The translations under genes and the position numbers were made by a program. The notes below the pieces were generated by a model, which worked only from the letters and a program-made list of their open reading frames with translations, was not told where the DNA came from and made no database searches. Positions 25,676 through 34,336 of a stretch of 64,000 nt of DNA are shown one piece after another. Every line of letters starts with the position of its first letter. The first letter of the stretch is position 1. Source of the stretch: Pelomonas dachongensis (GTDB taxonomy: Bacteria; Pseudomonadota; Gammaproteobacteria; Burkholderiales; Burkholderiaceae_C); the NCBI RefSeq assembly GCF_043555865.1, contig NZ_JBIGHY010000004.1, positions 442,674-506,673 of the forward strand, in the 5' to 3' direction.

Positions 25676-26311
25676 ATGACAGCCTCGCTCCAAGACGACT
25701 ACCAGCGCGCCGGCTTTGGCGGCACGCTGCCTTTCGGGCAACGCCCGGCTCTGCTGGTGATCGACGTGGTGCAGGCCTATGTGCAGCCCGGCAGTCCGCT
25801 GTATGCGCAGGGCTTCGTCGACGCGCTGGCGCCCAATGTGCGGTTGATCGAAGCGGCGCGTGCCGCCGGCGTGCCGGTGGTGTTCACCAATGTGGTCTAT
25901 GGCGCCGAGGGCCGCGACGGCGGGCTGTTCTATCGCAAGGTGCCGGCGCTGCGCAGCTTTCTGAAGGGATCGCCGCTGGGCGCCTTCCCGGCCGGCATCG
26001 AGCCACGCGCGGACGAGGTGGTCGTCAGCAAGCAGTACGCGTCGGCCTTCTGCGGCACGTCGCTGGCGGCCACGCTGGTGGCGATGGGCGTGGACACCGT
26101 TCTGGTCACCGGCTACTCGACGTCGGGCTGCGTACGCGCGACGACGCTGGACGCGCTGCAGAACGGCTTCGCGCCCTTCGTCGTGCGCGAGGCCTGCGGC
26201 GAGCGCGATCCGCGGCCGCAGGAGGCCAACCTGTTCGACCTGCAGGCCAAGTACGCCGAGGTGGTCGACGAGGCCCGTGCTCTGGCTCTGCTCGCATCGG
26301 TGGCCGCATGA
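25676..26311 (+). CDS. Isochorismatase-fold cysteine hydrolase (N-carbamoylsarcosinase/maleamate-amidase type, copy 2)
   Basis: A 211-residue hydrolase with the triad D30 (LVIDVVQ), K119 (VVSKQYASAF) and C152 (TGYSTSGCVRATTLDAL). STSGCVRAT matches carbamoylsarcosinase and maleamate amidases. I chose the ATG at 25676; a TTG 9 bases upstream is possible. It resembles copy 1 at 9206-9892 in active site but not closely in overall sequence. It is first in an operon with an MFS permease and an SGNH esterase, with stop-start overlaps, under the IclR-type operator. Amide hydrolysis of an imported compound is likely. Confidence 0.92.
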   Translation: MTASLQDDYQRAGFGGTLPFGQRPALLVIDVVQAYVQPGSPLYAQGFVDALAPNVRLIEAARAAGVPVVFTNVVYGAEGRDGGLFYRKVPALRSFLKGSPLGAFPAGIEPRADEVVVSKQYASAFCGTSLAATLVAMGVDTVLVTGYSTSGCVRATTLDALQNGFAPFVVREACGERDPRPQEANLFDLQAKYAEVVDEARALALLASVAA

Positions 26312-27597
26312 GCTTCGCCACTTCACCGGCCGGCAGCGCCGCCGCCGTGCAGGGCGGGCGCCATCGCCACGCGCTTGTCGTCGTGACGCTGCTGTTCTTC
26401 ATGTGGGGCCTGCTGACCTCGCTCAACGACGTGCTGATCCCGCACCTCAAGTCGGTCTACTCGCTCAGCTACGTGCAGGCCATGCTGGTGCAGTTCTGCT
26501 TCTTCGGCGCCTACTTCCTCGTGTCGCTGCCGGCGGGCGCGGTGGTCAGGCGGCTGGGCTATCAGCGCGCGGCGGTGGCCGGGCTGGTGGTGGCGGCGGG
26601 CGGCTGTGCACTTTTCTACCCGGCCGCTGCCAGCGGCTATGCGCTGTTCCTGATGGCGCTGTTCGTGCTGGCCGCCGGCATCACGCTGCTGCAGGTGGCG
26701 GCCAACCCCTATGTGACGGCGCTCGGTGCGCCGCAGACGGCGTCGTCGCGGCTGACGCTGACGCAGGCCTTCAACGCGCTGGGCACCACCGTGGCCCCCG
26801 TGCTCGGCGGCCTGCTCATCCTGCCTGGCAAGGTGCTGTCGGCTGACGAACTGGGCCGCCTGCCCGAGGCGCAGCAACTGGCCTACCGCGCCCAGGAGGC
26901 CGCGCTGGTGCAAGGCCCCTACCTGGCGCTGGCCGCGGCACTGCTGGCCCTGGCCCTGCTGTTCGCCTGGGTGCGGCTGCCACGCATCGCCGACCACGCC
27001 GCCGACGCGGCGCCTGCCGGCCTGGGTCAGGCGCTGCGCCACCGCCACCTGCTGCTGGGCGTGGTGTGCATCTTCGTCTACGTCGGCGCCGAGGTCAGCA
27101 TCGGCAGCTTCCTGATCAACTTCATGGGCGAGGCCCGCATCGCCGGCCTCAGCCATGCCGCTGCGGCGCCCTACGTCGGCTACTACTGGGGCGGCGCGAT
27201 GGCGGGCCGCTTCATCGGCGCGGCCGTCATGCGCCACATCAGCCCGGGCCGTGTGCTGGGCTTCAACGCAGCGGCCTCTGTGCTGCTGATCCTGACCGCC
27301 ACGCAGGCTCAGGGCGCGCTGGCCATGTGGGCGCTGCTGGCCGTGGGCCTGTGCAACTCCATCATGTTCCCGACGATCTTCAGCATGGCCCTGCACCGGC
27401 TGGGGCCGGCCACCGGCGCTGGTTCGGGCCTGCTGTGCATGGCCATCGCCGGCGGCGCCATCGTGCCGTTCGGGCAGGGCCTGCTGGCCGACCTGGCAGG
27501 CGTGCAGACGTCCTTTCTGGTGCCGGCGGCTTGCTATCTGTTCATCGTCTACTTCGGCCTGAAGTACGCGCATCTGCATCGCACCGAGGACGCGTGA
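26308..27597 (+). CDS. MFS permease, FHS (FucP/GluP-like) family
   Basis: A 429-residue inner-membrane carrier with about 12 transmembrane helices. The first helix region LLFFMWGLLTSLNDVLIPHL matches the FucP-type signature (FFLWG...NDIL), and VAANPYVTALG is also typical. FHS members usually carry sugars by proton symport. The start overlaps the amidase stop (ATGA). In this operon the cargo may be the esterase product or a sugar-like part of the substrate rather than fucose. Confidence 0.9.
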   Translation: MSFATSPAGSAAAVQGGRHRHALVVVTLLFFMWGLLTSLNDVLIPHLKSVYSLSYVQAMLVQFCFFGAYFLVSLPAGAVVRRLGYQRAAVAGLVVAAGGCALFYPAAASGYALFLMALFVLAAGITLLQVAANPYVTALGAPQTASSRLTLTQAFNALGTTVAPVLGGLLILPGKVLSADELGRLPEAQQLAYRAQEAALVQGPYLALAAALLALALLFAWVRLPRIADHAADAAPAGLGQALRHRHLLLGVVCIFVYVGAEVSIGSFLINFMGEARIAGLSHAAAAPYVGYYWGGAMAGRFIGAAVMRHISPGRVLGFNAAASVLLILTATQAQGALAMWALLAVGLCNSIMFPTIFSMALHRLGPATGAGSGLLCMAIAGGAIVPFGQGLLADLAGVQTSFLVPAACYLFIVYFGLKYAHLHRTEDA

Positions 27598-28424
27598 TGA
27601 ATCTGCCTGATCGCGTGCTCGCCGCGTTGCTGGCGCTGTCAAGCGCCGTGCTCGCGCAAGCCGCAGAGCCGTCGGCGGCCTATGTCGCCATGGGCAGTTC
27701 CTTCGCTGCCGGCCCTGGCCTGCTGCCCTATGCGCCAGACGCGCCGCCGGGCTGCGCCCGCTCGCTGGCCAACTACGCCCAGCAACTCGCGACGCTGCGG
27801 GGGCTGCGCGTGAACGACGTGAGCTGCAGCGCCGCCACCACCCGCGCGCTGCTCGAGCCCTGGAACGAAATGCCCGCGCAGATCGACGCGTTGGGGACGG
27901 ACACACGGCTGGTCACGGTCACCGTGGGCGGCAATGACGTAGGCTACATCGGCGGCCTGCTTGCCGCCTCCTGCGGGAAACTGGCCGCCCAAGGCCGCGT
28001 TTCCGCCAGCCGCTGCCGCGCGGCGGCCGAGCCCACCGAGGCCGACTTTGCCGCTTTGGCGCGCTCGCTGCGCGAGCTGGCCGCCGCCGTGCGCGTACGG
28101 GCGCCCAAGGCCACGCTGGTGTTTGTCGACTACCTGACCGTGTTGCCGCCCGCCGGCCTGTGCGAGGCGGCGCCTTTGCCCGAGCCCGCCGCCGACCTGG
28201 CCCGCCGCACGGCCGCCCGTCTGCTCGCCGTGACCTCAGCGGCGGCCCGCGAGGCCGGCGCCTTGTTGCTGCCGGCCTCCCGTCTGTCCGCCGAGCACCA
28301 CGCCTGCGCAAGCGAGCCGTGGATGTGGGGCTACCCGGCGCCTGCCGGTGGGGCGCCGTATCACCCGAATGCTGCGGCGATGGCCGGGCTGGCGGGCGCG
28401 CTGCACGAGGCGTTGGGGCGCTGA
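27597..28424 (+). CDS. Exported SGNH/GDSL-type esterase
   Basis: A 275-residue precursor with signal peptide (cleavage near AQAAE). Block I is AMGSSFAAGPG with the nucleophilic serine (the usual GDS reads GSS), the block III VTVGGNDVGY supplies oxyanion residues, and a late YHPN supplies the catalytic His. Seven or so cysteines suggest disulphides, in keeping with the periplasm. The start overlaps the permease stop (TGATG), so esterase and permease are made together: an ester is split outside and a product imported. Confidence 0.9.
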   Translation: MNLPDRVLAALLALSSAVLAQAAEPSAAYVAMGSSFAAGPGLLPYAPDAPPGCARSLANYAQQLATLRGLRVNDVSCSAATTRALLEPWNEMPAQIDALGTDTRLVTVTVGGNDVGYIGGLLAASCGKLAAQGRVSASRCRAAAEPTEADFAALARSLRELAAAVRVRAPKATLVFVDYLTVLPPAGLCEAAPLPEPAADLARRTAARLLAVTSAAAREAGALLLPASRLSAEHHACASEPWMWGYPAPAGGAPYHPNAAAMAGLAGALHEALGR

Positions 28425-28623
28425 GGCAGCGCGGGGGGGGGAGGAGCGAGGGGCTTGCGCCGATCGCTCGCGGCAATTCGTATCGGGCCGGCGAATGGCC
28501 GTACTGCAGCGATAGCCGTCTCTCGCCGTCGAATCCTGAGCTACCCGTTCCGGCCAGCTTTCAGTCGCTCGGCAGGCTGAATCTGGCTGACTTCGGTGTA
28601 AAGAGCGCAGGAGAGGTGCGCGC

Positions 28624-29607
28624 TCAGCCCTGACGAGAGCCCCGCTTTGAGCCAGAGGCCCGCTTGCGGCCGCGCGGATTCAGCTCCTTGTCGTTGAGCA
28701 CGTAGTCGGAGTTGTCCGTCAGGCGTCGCACCGCTAGGTCAATGAAGGCGCGAGCGCGCGCGGGCTGCGACGTCCTGCTGCCGAAGTAGACGAAGTAGCT
28801 GGCGTAGTCGGGCATGTGTTCCACGAGCACTGGCACCAGTTCCCCCGCGCGGATGTAGGGCGCCGCCGTCACGCCCGCGAGTTGACCCAAAACCTTGCCG
28901 GCCAGGACGGCCTGCAGTTCGAACAGCTCGTCGTTGCTGCAAATCGTCGGCACAACAGGCTGGTCGCCCGGCTGGTCGCCGAGCTTCACCCGCCACGGCA
29001 GGACCTTCCCTGTGCTTGGGTGCCGGTAGGCACTGCAACGATGGTCGGCTAGGTCGGCCAGGGATGCCGGAATGCCAAACCGCTCGAAGTACGAGGGTGA
29101 GCCGCAGATCGGCAACTGAACAGGAAACAGCCGTCGTGCGATGACGCCTTCATGGGGTGATGGTCCAAGCCGGAACCCGACGTCCACGCGGTCTTCCACC
29201 CAGTTGCCGATCCCGTCGTCCAGCAACACGTCAGGTTGGATGTCCGGATACAGGTCGCAGAACTCGTCCACCAGTCGCCAGAGCACGGGCTGGAAGGTCG
29301 TGCGCGGCCCCGTGATGCGCAGCGGCCCCGCGAACTCGTCCTTCGCAGTTCGGGCGCTCTGCAGCGCGCGCTGCATGCCCAACAGCGCCGGCTGCACATC
29401 CTCCAGCAGCCGCTGGCCAGCGTCCGTCAACGACATCACCCGCGTCGTGCGATGGAACAGCCGCGCGTTGAGGTGGGTTTCCAACTGGGCCAGCGCCTTG
29501 CTGGCAGCCTGCGGACTGATGCTGAGCGCGAGGGCCGCCTTGCGCAGGCTCCCCAGCTCCGCGGCCTTGATGAACGTCGTGATGGAACGCAGTTCGTTGA
29601 TAGCCAT
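28624..29607 (-). CDS. LysR family transcriptional regulator
   Basis: A 327-residue regulator: winged helix-turn-helix at 1-62 (FIKAAELGSLRKAALALSIS, then RLFHRTTRVMSLTDAG) and a periplasmic-binding-protein-like effector domain at about 90-300. The ATG complementary to 29605-29607, behind an AGGAG site, matches the usual LysR N-terminus; an upstream extension does not. The basic C-terminal tail (RGRKRASGSKRGSRQG) is unusual. It diverges from the aldo/keto reductase gene, which it probably controls with the rest of that operon. Confidence 0.94.
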   Translation of the reverse strand: MAINELRSITTFIKAAELGSLRKAALALSISPQAASKALAQLETHLNARLFHRTTRVMSLTDAGQRLLEDVQPALLGMQRALQSARTAKDEFAGPLRITGPRTTFQPVLWRLVDEFCDLYPDIQPDVLLDDGIGNWVEDRVDVGFRLGPSPHEGVIARRLFPVQLPICGSPSYFERFGIPASLADLADHRCSAYRHPSTGKVLPWRVKLGDQPGDQPVVPTICSNDELFELQAVLAGKVLGQLAGVTAAPYIRAGELVPVLVEHMPDYASYFVYFGSRTSQPARARAFIDLAVRRLTDNSDYVLNDKELNPRGRKRASGSKRGSRQG

Positions 29608-29697
29608 TTCATGCTTCTCCTGCGCGGTATTGTCTCCATTTGGATGCCAATAAAACAACCTATATGTCACTATTCGGATGCGAGTTCGGTCCCTAGA

Positions 29698-29713
29698 GTT
29701 CGATCTATCGAAC
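29698..29713. promoter_or_regulatory. Palindromic operator GTTCGATCTATCGAAC
   Basis: A perfect inverted repeat with 7-bp arms and a 2-bp centre, 13 bp before the aldo/keto reductase start and just before its GGAAGGA ribosome site. A protein bound here would block transcription. Whether LysR or another regulator binds is unknown; it does not have the usual LysR T-N11-A look. Confidence 0.55.
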
Positions 29714-29726
29714 GGAAGGACCCGCC

Positions 29727-30578
29727 ATGCAACACGTCACCCTGAACAACGGCGTCGAGATGCCCCAACTGGGCTTCGGTGTCTTCCAAATCCCAGACGC
29801 CAAGGAATGCGCCCGCAGCGTGGTGGACGCCATCGACGTCGGCTACCGGCTGATCGACACCGCCGCGTCTTACATGAACGAGGAGGCGGTCGGCCAGGGC
29901 CTCAAGGACAGCGGCATCGCTCGGGACCAGCTGTTCGTCACGAGCAAGCTGTGGGTGCAGGAGGCAGGCTACGAGCGCACAAAGCAGGCCATCGACAAGT
30001 CGCTGCGCCGCCTGCAGCTGGACTACCTGGACCTGTACCTCATCCACCAGCCCTTCGGCGATGTGCACGGCTCGTGGCGTGCCATGGAAGAGGCCTACAA
30101 GGACGGCAAGCTGCGCGCCATCGGCGTCAGCAACTTCCAGCCGGACCGGCTGATGGACATCAAGGCTTTCAACGAGATTGCGCCGGCCGTCAACCAGGTC
30201 GAGGTGAACCCCTTCCAGCAGCAGCTCGAGAACGTGCCATTCATGCATGACCTCGGTGTCCAGGCTGAAGCGTGGGCCCCATTTGCCGAGGGGCGCAACG
30301 GCCTCTTCCAGAACCCGGTGCTACTCGACATCGCCACGCGCACGGGCAAGTCCATCGGACAGGTTGTGCTGCGTTGGTTGGTGCAGCGTGGCGTTGTGGC
30401 GCTGGCGAAGTCGGTGCGCAAGGAGCGCATGGCCGAAAACATCGCCGTCTTCGACTTCGAGCTCGACGACGCCGAGATGGCTCGCATCGCCGCCCTTGAC
30501 ACCAATACCAGCAGCTTCTTCTCGCATCGCGATCCGGCCATCGTCAAATGGATGTCCGAACGCAGGCTGGACCTCTGA
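29727..30578 (+). CDS. Aldo/keto reductase (AKR5-like)
   Basis: A 283-residue NADPH-dependent TIM-barrel reductase. It has GVEMPQLGFGVFQI, the catalytic set D47/Y52-type in RLIDTAASYMNEEAVG, K in VTSKLW, and H in LDLYLIHQPFG, then IGVSNF and the cofactor loop ALAKSVRKERMAEN. It reduces small aldehydes or ketones. It leads a five-gene plus-strand operon with an EmrB-type exporter, a cupin-CMD fusion and two hydrolases, a set that looks like detoxification of reactive carbonyls or quinones under LysR control. Confidence 0.95.
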   Translation: MQHVTLNNGVEMPQLGFGVFQIPDAKECARSVVDAIDVGYRLIDTAASYMNEEAVGQGLKDSGIARDQLFVTSKLWVQEAGYERTKQAIDKSLRRLQLDYLDLYLIHQPFGDVHGSWRAMEEAYKDGKLRAIGVSNFQPDRLMDIKAFNEIAPAVNQVEVNPFQQQLENVPFMHDLGVQAEAWAPFAEGRNGLFQNPVLLDIATRTGKSIGQVVLRWLVQRGVVALAKSVRKERMAENIAVFDFELDDAEMARIAALDTNTSSFFSHRDPAIVKWMSERRLDL

Positions 30579-30586
30579 GGGCCCAC

Positions 30587-32017
30587 ATGACCGGGCCTCA
30601 ATCCCAGTCGCTGCCACGTAGCGCCAACACCGTGCTGGCCATCATCGTCGCCAGCTACCTGATGATCGTGGTGGACATTTCCATCGTCATCACCGGCCTG
30701 CCGCGCATCCAGGCCAGCCTGGGTTTCAGCTCGGCCCAGCTCTCGTGGGTGACCAACGCCTACACGCTGGCGTTCGGCGGGCTGCTGCTGCTGGGCGCGC
30801 GTGCCGGCGACATCCTCGGCCGGCGGCGCATGTTCATCGTTGGGCTGTCGCTGTTCACTGCGGCGTCGGTGGCGATTGGCATCTCGCAGTCCGTGAGCTG
30901 GATGCTTGCAGCGCGGGCCATCCAAGGAGTCGGCGCGGCAGTGCTGGCGCCTTCCACGCTTGCCTTGCTGTCGACCCATTTCGCCGAGGGCCCGGCGCGC
31001 ACCCGTGCACTGTCCCTGTACGCGGCGGCGGCCGGCGTCGGTGCCACGCTCGGTCTGGTGTTGGGCGGCCTGTTCGCCGACCTCGTGTCCTGGCGAGCGG
31101 GCTTCTTCATCAACCTGCCCATCGGGCTGGCGCTGATCGTCGCTGCCCGGCGCCATATCGCCGAGACGCCGCGCAACGCCGGCCACTTCGACGTTGGCGG
31201 TGCGTTGACGTCGACGCTCGGCATGACTGCGCTGGTCTACGGCCCGGTTCGCGCGGCCGAGGGCGGTTGGCATGACGAACTCGCGTTGGGCGCCCTGGTC
31301 GTCGGCGTGTTGCTGACCGGCGCGTTCGTGTGGATCGAGCGGCAGGTTCGTCACCCCATCCTGCCGCTGCGCCTGCTGGCCAGCCGTGAGCGGGCAGGCG
31401 CCTATCTGGCCCGCCTGCTCTTCCTGGGCGGTGCAGTCGGCTTCTGGTTCTTCTCCACCCAATTCCTGCAAGGCGTGCTGCACCTGCGTCCCTTGCAGGC
31501 GGGTATCGCCTTCCTGTCTGTCACGCTGCCCAACTTCGCTTCGGCGATGGCAGTGCCGAAGCTAACTCGGCGCTTCGGCAGCGAGAAGCTCCTGATCGCC
31601 GGTCTGCTGTTGGGCGTGGTCGGCCTGTTGTGGCTCGGCCAGGCCGGTGAACACGCCAGCTACTGGGTCAACGTCGCGCCGCCCATGCTGCTCATCGGAC
31701 TCGGCCAGGGCCTGCTGCTGGCGCCGCTCACCGCCGCGGGCGTGGCGGGGGTTGCTCGCGAGGACGCCGGCGCCGCGTCGGGCCTCGTCAACGTGGCGCA
31801 CCAACTGGGCGGTGCGCTCGGTCTGGGGCTGTTGGTTCTGGTCTTCGCCAGCGCCATGCCCGCCGATGCACAAGGCACGGAAGCCCTGGCCCACCGCATC
31901 TCCGCAGTGATGGACACCGCCGCGCTACTGCTGGGGCTGTCCACGCTCGCGGCATGGTTCCTCATCGTCGTGCCACGCCGTCGTGGTCAATCGCAACAAC
32001 AGGAGGTGCTCTCGTGA
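30587..32017 (+). CDS. MFS drug exporter, DHA2/EmrB-QacA type
   Basis: A 476-residue inner-membrane protein with about 14 transmembrane helices. The motif VVDISIVITGLPRIQASLGFS followed by LSWVTNAYTLAFGGLLLLGARAGDILGRRRMF is diagnostic of DHA2 exporters. The ATG at 30587 lies 8 bp after the reductase stop; an earlier ATG inside the reductase gene adds a non-family extension. It should export toxic organic compounds by proton antiport. Confidence 0.93.
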   Translation: MTGPQSQSLPRSANTVLAIIVASYLMIVVDISIVITGLPRIQASLGFSSAQLSWVTNAYTLAFGGLLLLGARAGDILGRRRMFIVGLSLFTAASVAIGISQSVSWMLAARAIQGVGAAVLAPSTLALLSTHFAEGPARTRALSLYAAAAGVGATLGLVLGGLFADLVSWRAGFFINLPIGLALIVAARRHIAETPRNAGHFDVGGALTSTLGMTALVYGPVRAAEGGWHDELALGALVVGVLLTGAFVWIERQVRHPILPLRLLASRERAGAYLARLLFLGGAVGFWFFSTQFLQGVLHLRPLQAGIAFLSVTLPNFASAMAVPKLTRRFGSEKLLIAGLLLGVVGLLWLGQAGEHASYWVNVAPPMLLIGLGQGLLLAPLTAAGVAGVAREDAGAASGLVNVAHQLGGALGLGLLVLVFASAMPADAQGTEALAHRISAVMDTAALLLGLSTLAAWFLIVVPRRRGQSQQQEVLS

Positions 32018-33201
32018 AATCACTGCTTTGCCTTGCCCTCAGCGGCCTTGCTTCCGCCGCTGGTGCGGAGTCGGCCGCCGCCGTCGCACCGGTTGTGGAA
32101 GTTCGCGCGGCATCCGCCCAGCCCGCCGCCACCGGTTCGACCGGCAACTTCACCGGCGTCGTGCGCATCAGTTCGCCCTTCCAGGCCTTGCCTCCTGGCA
32201 AGGCGGGCGGTGCGACGGTGACCTTCGAGGCGCGTGCCCGGACCGCATGGCACACCCACCCGCTCGGGCAGACGCTGGTCGTGACGGCGGGTCTCGGGCT
32301 TGTCCAACAACAGGGCCAGCCGGCCAGTGCCATCCGGCCTGGCGATGTCGTCACGATCCCGCCGAACGTGCGCCACTGGCACGGCGCCGGCCCGGGTGGC
32401 CCGATGACCCACGTTGCCATCGCCGAGAAGGTGGACGGCGTCTCGGTCAGTTGGCAAGACAAGGTGACCGATCAGGACTACCAGGTCGCGTTCTCCAGCA
32501 GCGGCCTCGAAGCGCGCGGCGGCGACAAGCCCAAGGCCCTGACCCGCAGCCACCCGACGTCGGAAACCCTGTCCGCCAAGCAGATCGCCATCCCGCTGAT
32601 GGCCGCCTTCATGGCGAGCAGCGACATGCCTCGGCTGAATGCCGCACTGAATCAGGGGCTGGATGCGGGCCTGACCGTCAGCGAGGCCAAGGAGGTGCTG
32701 GTGCAGCTCTACGCCTATGCAGGCTTCCCGCGCAGCCTCAACGCGCTTGGCGAGCTGATGAAGGTCGCGGATGCACGCCAGAAGCGAGGCCTGCACGACG
32801 AGCAGGGCAGCGAGCCCAGTCGCATGGTCGCTACCGGTGGCGACCTCGTCGCGGCCGGTACGGCGAACCAGACCGAGATTTCCGGCGGGCCGGTGCAGGG
32901 CGCGGTGTTCGACTTCGCACCCGTCATCAACCGCTTCCTGCAGGCGCACCTGTTCGGCGACATCTTCGAGCGCGACAACCTCGACTGGCAGAGCCGCGAG
33001 CTTGCGACCGTCGGAGCGCTCGCGGCCACGCCGGGGGCCGAGGCGCAGTTGCGCTCGCACATGCGCGCCAGCCTGCGCGTGGGCCTAACCGCCGCGCAGT
33101 TGCGGCAACTCGTGCAGGCACTGGGTAAATCGGTCAACGCCGAGGTCGCCGCCCGCGCAAACCAAGCACTGACGCAGGCCCTGGCGGCATCGAAAGGTTG
33201 A
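32014..33201 (+). CDS. Exported cupin + carboxymuconolactone decarboxylase-like fusion
   Basis: A 395-residue protein: signal peptide (VKSLLCLALSGLASAAGAES), an N-terminal cupin at about 40-150 with WHTHPLGQTLVVTAGLG and IPPNVRHWHGAGP, and a C-terminal CMD/AhpD-like domain at about 180-390 with LVQLYAYAGFPRSLNAL and ELATVGALAATPG. The GTG at 32014 sits 5 bp after AGGAGGTG and overlaps the exporter stop. Similar fusions are frequent beside aldo/keto reductases. The CMD half lacks a visible CxxC, so peroxidase activity is unlikely. The role is unclear. Confidence 0.88.
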   Translation: MKSLLCLALSGLASAAGAESAAAVAPVVEVRAASAQPAATGSTGNFTGVVRISSPFQALPPGKAGGATVTFEARARTAWHTHPLGQTLVVTAGLGLVQQQGQPASAIRPGDVVTIPPNVRHWHGAGPGGPMTHVAIAEKVDGVSVSWQDKVTDQDYQVAFSSSGLEARGGDKPKALTRSHPTSETLSAKQIAIPLMAAFMASSDMPRLNAALNQGLDAGLTVSEAKEVLVQLYAYAGFPRSLNALGELMKVADARQKRGLHDEQGSEPSRMVATGGDLVAAGTANQTEISGGPVQGAVFDFAPVINRFLQAHLFGDIFERDNLDWQSRELATVGALAATPGAEAQLRSHMRASLRVGLTAAQLRQLVQALGKSVNAEVAARANQALTQALAASKG

Positions 33202-33203
33202 GC

Positions 33204-34280
33204 ATGAACATCACCCGAATTCTCTATGGCGTTGGCGTCGCGATGGCCACGTTGCTCGCCGGCTGTGCCACACAAGCCACGCGGCCGCTGGGGCCTCTGG
33301 TCATCGAGTCGCAGGGCAGCTTCGCCGTCGGCGGTGTCGTCAAGCACACACCTGGAACTTACGACAACAACAAGCCGACATCAGCGGGACAGAGCTTCCA
33401 CGGAGATCACCTCTACGCCTCCTACCAGGTGCCTCAGCACGCCAAGGCGCTGCCTATCGTGATGCTGCACGGCGCGTTCCAGTCCGCGCGCAGCTGGGAG
33501 ACCACCTCGGACGGCCGGGAGGGCTTCCAGACCCTGTTCCTGCGCCGCGGCTTCCCTGTCTATCTCGTCGATCAGCCGCGCCGAGGGCGCGCCGGCAACA
33601 GCACCGTTGCCGCGTCGACTGAACCAGCACCCAACGACCAGCTCTTCTTCGACCAGTTCCGCATCGGTAAGTGGCCGAACTACTTTGACAACGTGCAGTT
33701 TGATCGGCGCCCTGAGACGCTCAATCAGTTCCTGCGCTCGGTCACACCCAACACTGGGCCCTACGACGCCGGCGTGATTGCAGACGCGATCTCGGCGCTG
33801 TTCGACAAGGTCGGTCCTGCGATCTTGTTCACCCACTCGCAGGCCGGCGGCCCGGGTTGGCTGACGGCGATGAAGAGCCCGAACGTCAAGGCCATCGTGG
33901 CGTTCGAGCCCGGCAGCGGCTTCATCTTCCCGCAGGGTGAGTTGCCGGCTGTCATGCCCAGCGCTGCGGGGACCCTGGCTCCCGAGGCGGTATCGCTTGC
34001 GGACTTCCTCAAGCTCACCCGGGTTCCCATCGTCATCTACTACGGCGACAACTTCCCCGTGGAGCCCACGTCCGAGCGAGGCCAGGACAACTGGCGGGTG
34101 CGCCTGGCCATGGCGCGCCGGTGGGTCGCGGCCGTCAACCGGCACGGGGGCGACGCGCGCCTCGTACATCTCCCCGAGGTTGGCGTCCGAGGGAACACGC
34201 ACTTCCTCATGTCCGACCTGAACAACGTGCAGATCGCCGACCTAGTGTCCGCGTTCCTCATCGAGAAGAAGCTCGACTGA
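33204..34280 (+). CDS. Alpha/beta-hydrolase lipoprotein
   Basis: A 358-residue predicted lipoprotein: signal peptide with lipobox LLAGC at about 16-20. The hydrolase domain has PIVMLHGAFQSARSW, YLVDQPRRGRAGNS, and a nucleophile elbow in ILFTHSQAGGPGW; the His is probably in GVRGNTHFLMSD. The ATG at 33204 follows GAAAGGTTGA. Related proteins are annotated as secreted esterases or lipases. It sits in the LysR-linked operon between the cupin-CMD fusion and another hydrolase. Confidence 0.87.
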   Translation: MNITRILYGVGVAMATLLAGCATQATRPLGPLVIESQGSFAVGGVVKHTPGTYDNNKPTSAGQSFHGDHLYASYQVPQHAKALPIVMLHGAFQSARSWETTSDGREGFQTLFLRRGFPVYLVDQPRRGRAGNSTVAASTEPAPNDQLFFDQFRIGKWPNYFDNVQFDRRPETLNQFLRSVTPNTGPYDAGVIADAISALFDKVGPAILFTHSQAGGPGWLTAMKSPNVKAIVAFEPGSGFIFPQGELPAVMPSAAGTLAPEAVSLADFLKLTRVPIVIYYGDNFPVEPTSERGQDNWRVRLAMARRWVAAVNRHGGDARLVHLPEVGVRGNTHFLMSDLNNVQIADLVSAFLIEKKLD

Positions 34281-34336
34281 CGCGTTGGCGGGGCCACGCC
34301 ATCGCGGTTCAGTCGTGTAGTAGACCGGAGTCCCTC

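Noticed and set aside
28425..28623. Gene or RNA in the gap after the SGNH esterase
   Set aside because: Only a G-run near 28430 and no coding or structured signal.
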